Both the position numbers and the translations under genes were made by a program. Shown here piece after piece: positions 36,799 to 49,048 of a stretch of DNA of 64,000 bases. Below the pieces are notes generated by a model that had not been told where the DNA came from, ran no database searches, and worked only from the letters and a program-made list of their open reading frames with translations. The stretch is from NCBI GenBank assembly GCA_013350335.1, contig CM023538.1, positions 50,977,195 to 51,041,194 on the forward strand. Reading direction: 5' to 3'. This DNA comes from Chimonanthus salicifolius (lineage: Eukaryota; Streptophyta; Magnoliopsida; Laurales; Calycanthaceae). Numbering within the stretch: the first letter of the stretch is position 1; each line of letters begins with the position of its first letter.

Positions 36799-37626
36799 TG
36801 TTAGGTGTGTGGCTCAGATTACACCTAATAATCTTAGAAGATAAGTTAATCTTAGAAGGTCTCTTAATTGGGGAATGCTTTCTTGATAAGAAGAAAATAT
36901 ATTTACAGCAACTGGGTGTCCTAATTTACAAGGACAGCAATTACTATAATGGGACTCACAATATAATTAGTAACTACCTGAGAGTTAAAACAGGAATTGC
37001 TAACCTTCAGACACGTCAAAGTGCAATAGAAAGTGCCTTCCATGGAAAACACGACAGTAGAGAGGGGACCGACTGTATATCTATATATACAGGTTGTTGG
37101 CTGGTCGAGAGGTATACTCTGCTACCAAGGAGGCGTTGCATTAAGGAAGCAATTGGGTGTTGCAGTCGCAGGGGGTTGCAGAGGCTGACACATCAAGACG
37201 GTGATGCATAATTAAGAGAAGATTACTTACAAGAAGAGAATGACGTGGGGCAGATCAGAGGACTGCAAGGCCAAGCTGGTTCATGTATGCATTCGCTGTA
37301 CACAACAGAGAACAGAAAGAAATCAAGAGGCAGACATTCTCTTATCAGTGTGCATAGCTGATAAATCCATACAGCAGAGACACTGTTGGTGGACTTGCTG
37401 CAAGGAGCACAACATCTAGGTGCTGCCAACGCTGTAAAGAAAGGACAGTTGGTTGGGTTGGTTGATTTATATATCTGTGTATCTCTCTTATTTTCTTCTC
37501 TTAATAAAATCTCTTTCATGCTCCGTGGACGTAGGCCGGTTGGGGCCAAACCACGTTAATTTACTTGTGTTGGATTGTGCCTGTTTTTCGTGCGATTTCT
37601 TGCTTATCACGCTGTAAGCGCTAACA
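36799..37626 (+). repeat. 3' LTR of the copia element, full length
   Basis: TGTTAGGTGTGTGGCTCAG to GCGCTAACA. A TATATATACA promoter-like box lies near 37080-37092 and AATAAAA near 37503. Confidence 0.88.
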
Positions 37627-37764
37627 TTTTCAATGATCTTCCATTCTTAGAATAGATTCAACCAACACTTGAGACTTGATTCTTGAGCTTCTATCTTCAA
37701 GACAAGGCTCCACATGAGTCATGGATTTGACAAACAAAGGACTTGACAAGCCTAGGCTCTTACA

Positions 37765-39031
37765 AAAAGCATGTGTGGCATTTTATTATGGGCTTAAGAA
37801 AATGGAAATCAAGTTAGAGACTGCATTCTGACTAGTGGTGTATCCACATACTGCGATGCTAAGTGGGTTTTATCTATTAGAGCTGGGGCCTAAGAGAGAC
37901 TGTTGTTACCCCTCCAACTGCCTGAGGACTTAACTGGTCGTTTGACGGTTGGGTCCGAGACTGGTGGATGTTGTGTCTGAACTTTTAAGTAAAGAATAAT
38001 AAAAACCCATAATGTTAAGACTTCCACTAGAATGAGTGCTCAGTGCTAAAAGAAAAGAAAAGAAATTATTCCACGAACTAGTTCACGTGTCGGGCCCTGA
38101 AGGAGGGGCAGGGCATGACATGAACCATTGCTAAATGTATATCTCTCATGATTTAACTGTATTATAGTGTATAATATTATAATATGATATTTGTTATCCT
38201 ATGAGCTCTCTTCACTGGATTGTTAGCTCACGTTCCTTACAATGCAGGATATGTACCTGAGGAGGGAACTGAGGATCTTCCACTGCTGTTGTAGAAGTTT
38301 GGACCTTTGGAACCTATCAAATTTCCCATGAATGGGAACTATGTTTAATTTAGTTGTATCTTGTGTTGTAATAATCGTGGCTTCTGTGGCATCAAGACGT
38401 AAACGTGTATAAACCATTGTGCTTTTGTAAGCTACTCTGACGTGTATTATGTATGTCAAAATAGTTATATGTGGTTTTATGCATAACGTGCATGAATTCA
38501 AGAGAAATCAGACTACATGGTGTATTTTGAACGTTCAAAATCTGTCATTTTTTAAGGCATCGAAATTGTCTTCGAGGGGCTCCAAGGCTTTGAGGGCCTC
38601 AAGAATGGTCGAGGGGCTCTTGCTCGCAGCAACACAGAATGACAGTTGGGTCTCAACTCAAGGGGTTCAAACTTTGTCGAGGGACTCAAACAAACCATCT
38701 ATAAGTTTGAGCGCCTCGAAGGATCTCAAGGGGCTTGACCAGAAAGCAAAGCAAAACTACAGAATTGATTACAGACCGAAGGGCTCAGCACTCTCGAGGA
38801 GCTCGACAATGACAGATGAAATTTCCCAGGTTTTGAGACTTTTGGAGGCTTAATCTATATTGAGGAAAACTTATGGTGCATGTTTGAGTCCACGTGCGAC
38901 AAACATGCGTGACGTTTTCTATTTTGGACTTTGGATGAGCTTGCAGTAGAGACCCATAGATCACTGCCAAGCATAGTTATATATATAAATATATTAGTTA
39001 TGTTCTGGTTCACATTGGGTTAGGGCATGAC
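37765..39031 (+). mobile_element. Probable Ty3/gypsy LTR remnant (CTCGAG type)
   Basis: The text TCACTGGATTGTTAGCTCAC and ATGCAGGATATGTACCTGAG resembles chromovirus LTRs, and GGGCATGACA, a typical LTR end, occurs at 38109-38118 and 39022-39031. An array of CTCGAGG/GGGCTC words spans 38570-38815. The left boundary is unclear. Confidence 0.42.
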
Positions 39032-39114
39032 ATCAGCAAAATAAATAAAAAATCAAAATAGCAAAAAAGAAAAATCAATTTAGCTTTGTAGGTTGTCCAT
39101 CTATGTTTTCTTCT

Positions 39115-39385
39115 TTCTGATTCGTAGCCAATCAATGTGCTGTAAATTCACAAAATATTCACAGCCAATCATTTCGCTACTAATTCAAAAAAATAATAAT
39201 AATCTTCGAAGTCAGTCAGTGTGCTGTCAATATAACAAATCTTTGCAGCCAGTCAGTGCGCTATCAATTCATCTCATCTTCGCAGTCAATTATTGTGCTG
39301 TTAGTCCATCTCATTATCGCAGGCAATTAGTGTGCTGCAAGTTCATCTCTTCTTTTGCCAGACAGTTTGTTAGTTTTTCGCAGTT
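39115..39385. repeat. Degenerate tandem repeat, 45-50 bp unit
   Basis: About six imperfect units around CGCAGYCARTCAGTGTGCTG followed by TCAATTCATCTCAT. Non-coding, AT-rich surroundings. Confidence 0.6.
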
Positions 39386-42300
39386 CATCTATCATTTCTA
39401 CACTTTCCAAACTTTGTATTATTGGGCCTTCCTTATTTATTTGATTTCATCTTCTATTTTTTTTTTTTTTTTTGTTCTTTCTCATTCTCTATAAATAAAA
39501 TCTCAAGATGTCTCTTCTTGATTGAGGAAAAGGCCATCCTATTTACTGTTAACATTTTTATCTTTTTTGATGAATTAGTTGTCTAGGCCTTTTTCGAACA
39601 CATTGAGCAAATTTAACGGTCACTGTTTCGTACAAGTAAAATCGATGCCAAGACACTTACTAAAACTTATTTTAAGCAAATTTTTTTTTTATAAGGAAAC
39701 ATTTCTTGTTTTATCTTGTCAGTGACTTGTGTCACGCTTCACGGCAAATGAAGTTTCATGTGATTATGCTTTATGATTTGTTTAGAAGAAGGGAACGACA
39801 AGAATACAGAATGTCCGGAATGTTTTGAAAGTCACGAGCGCCATCTTCCATCTTGGAATCCCAATGCTCCTTTAATAAATAATATATTACTGGATGGTTC
39901 TGCTACCTATATGAATCAGCATCTTCACTGATGTTATAGTGTCTTGGAGTGCTGACCATTTTAAACTTCGAGCTTTGCATTTTAGTTTAACTTTGTTTAT
40001 TGAAATAAATTAAAATAAATGTAATTTTTTTTTTATTATCAAAGAATATCTCTATTTTATATTAGAGGGGATTCAAATGTCTGTAGATGCATAAAAGAGG
40101 ATTGATTTGTGTACGATACTTTCTTTGGATGGCTTATATAAAAAATGTGGGACTGTGGATCGATGATCAGATGTTTCACTTGGAGAGTTGAGATTATGGT
40201 GTAGGAATGGATGATTCAACTATTTGAAAAAAAAAAAGTGAATGAATTCTGAGAGATTTGATAATGAAAAAGTGTACTAGTTTATGAATTTTGACTTTAA
40301 TGGTTTTCTCTGTTTTGATAAATAACAAATTATTAATGCTCTAGTTATATAATAATCAGTGAACTTTAGAAAATGATGAATATGCAAGCAAAAGAGCTTG
40401 TAATTCGTTTCACTCAATAAAGCATCAGAGATTACATTGATTTTTGACATTTAGCAAATGAAAATCTGTTTAATGCAGAACACTCTTTAGAAATATAAAT
40501 CTGTTTCTCTAAAATGAAAATGTTATCCTCCCCAAAGGATTTGTTTCCTTCTAGGTTTAAAAGAAGTTGCCCTCTTTACTTAGTTGCGGAAATATACTTT
40601 CATATTGATTTGAGCTCGAAATCTATTGATACAAAATGAAATGTTGGATGTGTTGACATCTATCTCTCTTTATGATTGGATAGTACAAAGAATATTCATG
40701 TCATTTTCCTTGCAAAAATATCTTATAACGAATATTGACAAAAGATCATTCTGCATTTTCACACATATGCACGTGTCCTCTTTTCAAATTCTTCTCTCAT
40801 CAGCTAGATTAACTCAAGGAAAGGCATTTCCCCAAGCTTACTCTTAGAGCAAAATCCTTTTTCAAGTTCATCTTCTTAGAAGAATTTCCTCGAAAGTCTT
40901 AGGAAGGCACTCATTCTCCATAATATGTTTGTCGAAAAAGGTTTTCTTTGAGCAAACTTGAGTGGACTTCCTTAGACAAATTTCTACAAGTTCCCTCAAT
41001 ATTATCTTTTTTGATATTATCTTTCTCGAGATACCTCTCTACTTCATTCTCATACAACTTTTACTAAAATGTTGCACTTAATGATGTCAAAATGAAGGTT
41101 TTTCTAGTTTTCTTTCTCACCTTTTAATCGAAGATAAAAACCGAGATAATATAATCTGTGAACATTGGTTTGGCGATTAAGAACTTGCGTCAAATATGAG
41201 AGATCTTAAATTCAAGTCACTTTCCATATAGAATAACTGATACACAAATTAATTCTCTATATAAAATCTTACAAACTTCTATATATCAAGTTAATCTCAT
41301 GAATGTTCGAATTTAAAACTTTTAATCTACTTCTAGACATTTAAACCAACTGTGTTATCTAGATGTATTAATTAAGTGTCGAAAAGATTTTGATCAACAT
41401 GACGAGTGTGTCACAGTGTCTTATCGACTTTACTAAATAATGGAAGAGTGCTTTTAAAGATCTAAAATTTATAATCATCATATAACATCATAAATAACTA
41501 ATCAACTTGAGACAGATGCACAATATTAAGTTGAGATGGGCGATTCTAAACAAGAGCCAACTGATTTGGTAAGCCCATTAACTCTTTTAACACCAATTTA
41601 TTCGTTAATTATGGTTAATAATTTTGAATATTATTATAACTTATAGTTGATTTATTTTAATAATTATTATGTATTAAATGTTAATAATAATTTTGACTGA
41701 TGATTATAAAGATAAGGCTAACCTATGATATATATTTATTTTAGTAATCTTATTATTTTTGTGATAAAGGTGTTCAGATCTTTTAGAGTATCTATTAATT
41801 TTCGAGAGATATATAAGTCTCATTGTTCACATGTATTGAGTGACTCTACGGGACATAGTCCTTTTGAACAAAGTCATGACTCTCGCTTCCTGAAACAACT
41901 TCCTGTCCATCACTCTAATTCATTTGAGTTGGAATTCATATTTATTTATCAATAATTGAGTTGATTTTAGTGTTATATTATTTATATTTTTAGTAGTTTC
42001 TATATTTTTTTTGGATAAACTTATATAAATGTAATAAAATGGTTATACAAAATTCAGCTGAGTCATTTGATCGACTCAATTCAATTATTGACTGAATCTC
42101 AATAAAAAAAATATAAAAAAAAAAAAATTGAGCTGACCTACTCAATTGACCCACCTAATCTCTTATTTTGCAAACTATAATTTCAACGGATATATCTTCA
42201 GTGATTCAGCATACTGTTTCTCTAGAAATTGACAAATCAATAATGAAGCTAAACTTCCATTTTTCTGAGTCAAATTGCGTTAACGAGTCAAACTGAGTTA

Positions 42301-44624
42301 AACAAATTTCCAAAGTGTTCTGCAAGGAATTCAGGCTGTCATTCTTGGGGCGTGCATCGTTTTATTAATATTTTAACATATTATTTGCATACAGAAGAGC
42401 ATGTTTGATGTTGACTTCATTAAAAACTAAGCACTTTGCTTTGAAATTTGATCCACTGAGCATAGTCAGAGAATCAGAGATCATCCCCTCTCGAGTTCCC
42501 TTCTTTCTCAATTCTCCTGTCTTTTTTTTAGGTCTGGCCAGACGTCGCATCCCAATATTCTTTCAGGTATGTAAAAATTCTTTTATCTGCAAAAAAAATA
42601 AAAAATTGATAGGATCTTATTTTATATATATTTTCATAAAAAATAGTTCCTTTTGAGATTTTATCTTCCCCTAAAAATCTTTCTTCTAAATCAATTAGAA
42701 TAACCTTTTGAAGATTTATTTCTCAATTCTCCTGTCACCACCACATCTAACGTACCTCAACGGTACTCTCCCACACATTCATGTTATTAGTATTACTTAA
42801 AGGACTAATCTACCTTTATATCTTGATAATGATAATGATACAATAACACCTTCATTTGCCTATCTTCAATTGAATCATCACTTGCGTATGCACTAACGTG
42901 TAGATTACACAAATCTCATTTTATTTTATTTAAAAGAAATACCTGCCTCAGCAGTTTAATAATGATTAATATCTCCTTTCTATATTTCTTAAGTATTTCT
43001 CTACGGCACTACATGGGAATGGGAAGTCCAAATTATTTTTATCAACTAAGACCAATCAGTTGTGTCTTTTCGGTCTTTAACATAATTCTTTTTGGACTAT
43101 CTGATACATAGAACGTGTAAGTGATTTTGTATATTCGTAGGATTAATCTTACATGCAACATGGAGTGGGGATAATATTCACGTAATCTGAAAAAATATAT
43201 GAACAATCTAATGGAGTCCGTTTCGCCATATAAATTTACATTACAAAGTAAATCTCACATCGATATTCAATTGATAGATACTTTAATTAAACAACCAGAT
43301 ATTCTCAGTTCAAATCTCTTACTCACCTAATACCTATAACTTGTGAGAGTTGCATGAATTTGGAATTTTACCTTTGTGTTTGGGAAGAGACCCACATCTT
43401 AGAATTCTTCAGATTAAAAAATTATAAAAGAAAAAACTTTTTCTTGTTTATACTTTCACATTTTTGAAAAGATGAGCTTTATTTTTTATTTTCAATTTGA
43501 ATATCTTACTGTTTCTTGAATTTATTGAACCATCCATTTAAGTGATCTTCACTATCGAAATTAATATACTTACTGTTAAATAATTAAAATATAGTATTGA
43601 ATTCAAAAAGGTAAAAGTCGAAAAAAAAAAGTAATTTAACATACATTATGTATATATCTCCTTTCAAATGGTGGGACTTACCCTTTGAAGTTTGAACCAC
43701 CTGGGTAAAGTAAAAGGAAAGCACCAGTCTCTTTGCATGCATGAGGACCTGTGTAAAAACATTTAATAATATACATAAATTTGCATCTTCTTACGAACCC
43801 ATCTTATGATGTTTGGATATTTAGATGCAATGTCAAAGAAGAATCTATTTTATTCTCTATCATTTTTAGAATCTATATAAATTAAGAACAAGTCGATTTG
43901 TACCTGCTGAAAAATACAAATTCAATCAATCAAAATAATTATATCCTTGTTAGATATCCAAATATTAAAATTCTGTCCACACATATTAACTAGCAATATG
44001 AGGACTGAAGGAATTACACATTATTGGCTATTTTAGGGAGGAATTTTGGATTATATAAATAAATAAAAGGTATTTGATCATTGGGAATTGAAAAAAAAAA
44101 AAAAAGTATTCTTACAAAGACCCAAATACAGAAATGAGCACTACAAGAAGGAAATTTGTATGATAGTGATACTGAGAAATAAGAAAAGGATGGGACTGAA
44201 GCAAAGTGAGGGGAATGAATAAAGAAATCATGCTTTTATAAAAAGGAAAAATAAAAAAATAAGAGATTACATAGAATCATAGAGCTTTGTCCTGAGAGTT
44301 GATGAGTAAAGAAAGACAGGCAAAAAAGCAAAGGCAGCTTGCCCATACCCTTATTTCACATTCTCCCACTACCTTTTCTTCTGACATAAACTTTGTGGGG
44401 CTAAGTTGATTATTTTAGGTTTTCTTTTAGGAAGGCCAACTTAACTTTGCTTATTCAATCTTAGTAAGCATGGCATCATCACAATCACAATCACAATCAC
44501 AGTAGGAAGAAATCAACTCTCTCTCTCACAGTATCTTCTATGTGCTGATGTGCATGCATTTGAGGTATAAAATTCACCATATTAGTATATCAATTGATAT
44601 TATTTACTAGGAGAGATTTCAGAA
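39386..44624. other. Gene-free intergenic region
   Basis: A SINE-like minus-strand copy lies at about 41745-41935 and a SINE head at about 41165-41230. Otherwise AT-rich, without recognisable coding sequence. 44330-44520 is somewhat less AT-rich and has three CAATCA repeats (44480-44503); it could be distal promoter sequence of the bHLH gene. Confidence 0.45.
41745..41935 (-). repeat. SINE (family A), degenerate
   Basis: Minus-strand copy: AAGGTGTTCAGATCTTTTAGAG at its left matches the reversed tail (GGACACCTT / CTCTAAGAG) of the family, and CCATCACTCTAA its reversed head. Confidence 0.5.
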
Positions 44625-44872
44625 AGACCGGTCATTTAGACGTCGCTCTTTTTATTTATGGGACACTTCTTTTTTTTTTAAATCATTTTATCCTTCTGTT
44701 TTAGATTGTTCGAACGAACATCTAGTTCATTTTTCGTTCATTCGGATGGTCTTTAATGTAAAATGAGTTCGTTTAGACGATCTAAAATGGAATAGCAAAA
44801 TGGTGATTTCACACCATTTTTAGAAAAAATGGTGTTTCCTAACAGAAAAGAGCGGTATCTAAATGTCCAGCC
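44625..44872. mobile_element. hAT-type MITE
   Basis: The ends GGTCATTTAGACGTC and TATCTAAATGTCCAGCC are inverted. Flanks TTTCAGAA (44617-44624) and TTTAAGAA (44873-44880) are an 8-bp target duplication with one mismatch. Same family as 51379-51582; 248 bp, non-coding. Confidence 0.68.
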
Positions 44873-44884
44873 TTTAAGAAATTC

Positions 44885-45100
44885 ATATTAGGAAATGAGA
44901 ATTCTGAATTCGATTTTCATTTTAATCTTTAAGGTACCATTTTTTATAGAATTATCTCGAGTATGTGGGTAGAGAGGTTGGCACCATAGTCACAAATACC
45001 GTTCTCAAGTATCTGGAGTATGTGACATTGGTTGGCACATGCTTTGAGAATTAGTTGGGTGTTTTAAGAGGTCTAGACATTTTAGACATTACAAAAAAAA
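44885..45100 (+). repeat. SINE (family A), degenerate
   Basis: GAATTCGATTTTCAT (B-box area), TGTGGGTAGAGAGGTTGGCAC and the tail TTTTAAGAGGTCTAGACATT with an A-run at 45092-45103. Confidence 0.5.
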
Positions 45101-45110
45101 AAAATTAATA

Positions 45111-45288
45111 CTTTCTTTGTCCTTATTTTAGTTGTCTCATTTTAAAATTTTGAATTTTTCAAAAAGGACTCTCAAAAAGCTTATGAACTTCTCTCCAACA
45201 TCCTATAACTCATCCAAAATCTATATGAGACAACTAATTGAGATAATCCCAAAATACATATGAAACAATTAAATTGAGATAGAGAGAG
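45111..45288. mobile_element. Stowaway-type MITE (Tc1/mariner)
   Basis: Left end CTTTCTTTGTCCTTATTTTA and the inverted right end near 45260-45288 (AATTGAGATAGAGAGAG) correspond to the Stowaway CTCCCTCCGT terminus. TA dinucleotides flank at 45109-45110 and 45289-45290. 178 bp. Confidence 0.62.
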
Positions 45289-46227
45289 TATTATCTATGC
45301 GATGAAGATACAAATTTTAATGAACACCATTTTTTGAATTCACAATAGGATTGAAAAATTTTAACTGATATATTTGTTACATTAGTTATCTCGAAAATTC
45401 TCTGTGGGCGAAATTTCTGTAATTTAACTGAATTTTTCAAATATGACCAAAATATCCAAAATATAACTGAAATATTCAAAATTTGAGTATTTTTTCATCC
45501 GAAATATGGAAAATATTAGCCAATACAATTTTTCTAAAAGCCACAAACATTTTTAAAATTTATATTTCAGTTCATACTGAATTCAAAAAGATTTGGCCGA
45601 AATTTGTGAATCAGGTCATACCCTAGTTGCATGGACTTCAATTTAGTTAGGAAGTTTTTACCATATTTGACACATGTCCTCTTAATAAGTCTAACAAATT
45701 ATATCATTTGAGTTATATTTATTAGATCTATTTAAATAGAAATATTATATAATTATATTTTATTTTTATGATATAAAATTATGAAAATGATTGACTGAAT
45801 CATCTATTTTTCTGGCTTACAATAAAATATATTTTTAACAAAATATTTTTATATTTGAATAGATCTAATGAATATGATTCAAACGATATATTTTGTCCGA
45901 CCGAAACGGGAAAACTGTCTAGATTTTTAAATAAATATCCTAACCACACCAAAGTCTGAATCCTTTCACTCAACTGGTTTACTATTTTTTAATTTTTAAA
46001 AATATGAAAAGTAAAAGTATTGATTAATTCAGTCTGAATGTGATTCTTTTGATCGATGTTGGTACTGATATTTAGGTTTCTAGACATATAGACTGAATAT
46101 ATTCATGCATATCATATTCGCCAAATTTGTAACATAACATACTTCTTTACTGTAAATATCTTTAAACTATTAGCTTCCAGCTTTTAAGGACTTGGAATTG
46201 TATTTTGTATTCTCTTTCTTATTCATA

Positions 46228-46512
46228 GGTTTAAATATCGGTGGATAATTTATATATATCGGCCGTACGGTTATGATATTGGCGATAACAACCATGATAT
46301 CGTCGATATCATAAATATCAATAAAAAAAAAAGAATTAAAAAAAAAGTAAATATATCGACCGATGTTTTTATTTTTTATTTCCAGATTTTTTTAAAAAGG
46401 CGTTATTTTATTAAATTAATAAAAAAAATTCAACCGAGATTTTTAAAAAATTGAGGATAGAGAATAATATCAGGCGATATCTCGGTATCGATGAGATTTT
46501 AACCCCTGGTCT
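46228..46512. repeat. ATCG-rich MITE-like repeat
   Basis: It shares an ACCAGGGGT-type end (complement at about 46500-46510) and clustered GATATCG/CGATATC words with 57445-57712, in opposite orientation. Confidence 0.5.
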
Positions 46513-46554
46513 TAATATATTCTAGGTAAAAATACCTAGCTAATTTCTTATTAT

Positions 46555-46745
46555 TATTTTTTAATGACTAAGGTGTCCAGATCTCTTAGAACAACCGACT
46601 AATCTTCAGGACATGTACAACCCTCCTTGCCCAGAAACATCAGTAAATCTACGGGGAGTGACCTTCTGGAATAGAATGGGTATCGATCTCAGGACTCTCT
46701 CTTCCTGAGGCAGGTTCCTAACCATCACTCCAACCTCTTCAAGTT
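46555..46745 (-). repeat. SINE (family A)
   Basis: Minus-strand copy: AAGGTGTCCAGATCTCTTAGA (reversed tail), GGTATCGATCTCAGG (reversed B box), CCATCACTCCAACCTCTTC (reversed head). Confidence 0.6.
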
Positions 46746-48689
46746 ATGACTTTATTTTTTGCATCTTTGAAATTTTCCCCTAGTTTTTCTTCTTCTTTCT
46801 TTTTAATTTGGACATTTGAATTTGGCCCAACTAACCAAAAGCCTAAAGCTTGGCACTTCTTCTCCATGAAAATGGAATTTGGCCTGTTTAGCTGAAAAAC
46901 CAAAATGCCAGGCTTGTGAAAAGTAAAGCTTGGCATAACTTATGCTCGTATTGGACCTGGTCCATTCATATCTCTATTTCTCGTTATTGTCCACACACTT
47001 TTGGCATGGAGCTTATTAAATAAAGTTCTAGTAGAAAGTTTTTTTCAGTATAAATTTTACCAAAAGTCTGCTTTTTCAGATAAATTAAGTCATGTTTTTT
47101 AAAGTTAGAAAGTTTAAAGATGAAATATAATTTAAATTTGATCAAATTTTGAAAATCTTAAAAAGGATAGTTTAATAAATTTAAAACATTTTTTTGTGGA
47201 TCTCATGTTTATAAAAAAAAAAACATTTCTAGTAAATCCATTACCACTTCATCTAGTCAAACATACTAAGACTATCCATGCCAATATACAGGTGATCATT
47301 TCACTCTATCATTGAAATCATTAGCCATCTATTTGTGGTTACGACTAGTGAACATCAAACCTGTTCAGGCAAGGCTCCTTTGTCAAGGCAAGAACTACAA
47401 GTAAACAAGGTATGTGAAGCTGCCGTATAGCAAACAAATTGGGTTAAAAATGATCACCAGCCATTTGAAATAACAAACGGGTAAGGTTCCTCTAACTCAT
47501 TTGTGCACATGTATGACAATGGGTAGATTGACTTCACCAATTATATATATTGACAAGTCCAAAGGTTTGATTGGGTTCACCATCGTGTGAGTTGAAGAAC
47601 TCTTCTCAATGATGATATGGAATAGCCATCTCACATATACAGATATAAAATGCTTGCAATTCAAAGATACGTTGGGTATTCTACAGTTTTCTACATGTAA
47701 ATTCAAAAAAAGAGAAAAAGGAAAAAAAAGATAGGTTAAATCTTAAGCAGGGTTAACGTGTTATAATCATATGTTTGAATTTTGCTGTATCTGAATTTTT
47801 TTTATTATTCTTTACTTTTAAGTTTTGAAGTTAAATATTTATATCATCTCAATTTAAAGGTTGAAAATAGTTGAAAGAATACCGACTAAAAATTAATTTA
47901 ATTCAGATGATAAATTCTTTTTTGAGATTTTATTATTTTTCCACTTTCATCTTTGTTAGAGAAGAGAGAGAGTATCCTTTTAACATTTCCACCTAACATA
48001 AAGTATTGAGAAAGTAGGAGAAAGAAGGTATGAATGGAGAGTATCTCGTATTGTTTTTTCCAGGTTAAGGATTTTGGGTTATCTTGCTTGCCACTAAGGA
48101 ATATGATTGAGAGAACTCTCACCAGTGTTTCTACTCCAACTACAATAATTAGGTCTCAAAATATTATAATAATGAAAAAATCCGTCTCATTCTGTCTTTA
48201 TTATCTATCTGTAGTGCCACTATCAATGTCATGAATACTTTTTTCTTGTAAAGAGTATCTGTAGGGAGGCAGGGAAGTCCTAACTTAGCAATTAGGATTG
48301 TAACATCATCACATATCTTCATATGGGCATTCAATCTAGACCATCCAAATTGTACGTGACATGTTATAATATTACATAAATTTTGAGAGGTTAGTTTGAT
48401 GATCAATTTTCACCTTTGTTTGTAAAAGGTCTTTGGATCAAGCCCCCTTCAACACAAAAAGAGTCACTCTCTGTACCCAACATGTGCAGATAGAGAAGTC
48501 TATACATGCCCCAAGAATTAGTTACATAACTTTTGTTTAGATGAGATATAAGGATCTTCAACCTCATTACGTGTGGTGTGTATAGAGAGAGAGAGAGAGG
48601 TGGGTGCTATCATTTCATCTCTTCATACTTCTGTCAAAAGTCTTGGGATTGAAGGTATGGATTTTAATCATGGCATTGGTGAAGTATAA
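46746..48689. other. Upstream flank of the bHLH gene
   Basis: AT-rich, no ORF of interest. A SINE-like fragment lies at about 48420-48545 (AAGAGTCACTCTCTGTACCC, ACATGCCCCAAGAATTAG). A GA microsatellite is at 48582-48598. Confidence 0.45.
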
Positions 48690-49048
48690 TCATCTCCCTG
48701 TAATTGCAGAGGTAGAGAGAGAGAAAAAGAATTAATCTGAAAAGCAAAAAAGAGAATATAATAAAGGATTCAGGTATCATCATCTGCCTTTAGTCATATA
48801 CAAAGCTTCAGAAAGTTTGCCTGAAAATAAAGAAGCTTGAGAGAGCGAGAGACTTTTCTTTTCCTAGTTTCTTTCCGCTGCTACTTTTAAGCTAAGTTTG
48901 TGACTTGAAAGAGAAAAGGGGAGACTAGTTAAAAAAAAGAAAGGGTTATGAGTATCATCTGAAATGCTTCTTTTGATTACTGAGAGAGATACCAAAGGCT
49001 AGTTTAATACACATCTTGGGATTTCAAGCCATTTATTTTTTTAAAAAT
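48690..49048 (+). promoter_or_regulatory. Probable bHLH 5' leader with two upstream ORFs
   Basis: The stretch is GA-rich and TC-rich, like a transcribed plant leader. Two short upstream ORFs precede the start: 48948-48962 (ATG, three codons, TGA) and 48964-49002 (ATG, eleven codons, TAG), both closed before the main ATG at 49049. The transcription start cannot be read from sequence, and a leader intron cannot be excluded. Confidence 0.5.

Larger units (their letters stand above)
34611..37626 (+). mobile_element. Internally deleted Ty1/copia retrotransposon
   Basis: The target duplication TTTTC (34606-34610 and 37627-37631) is perfect. The 3' LTR is 36799-37626 (828 bp, TGTTAGG...CTAACA); the 5' LTR is 34611-35044 and lacks about 394 bp of its end. 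A PBS (TGGTATCAGTAGC, 35047-35059) and a polypurine tract (AAGGTGGACAT, 36788-36798) are in place. The inside has gag, zinc knuckle and protease only, then jumps to the 3' non-coding region, so integrase and reverse transcriptase are lost. Confidence 0.88.
29668..37764 (-). mobile_element. 5' LTR of the copia relic, interrupted twice
   Basis: The plus-strand ends TGTTAGAGCC (29668) and GGCTCTTACA (37755-37764) form a 10-bp inverted terminus with one mismatch. Inside are a Ty3 LTR (30891-33800) with a 400-bp flanking duplication and a copia element (34611-37626). Removing these and one duplicate leaves about 1.75 kb, a length plausible for SIRE/Maximus LTRs. The LTR carries an array of ATCGT/ACGAT words (30580-30830; 33800-34440). 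Confidence 0.65.

Noticed and set aside
42365..42656. Possible gene fragment with overlapping ORFs on both strands
   Set aside because: No recognisable domain, splice support or codon pattern.
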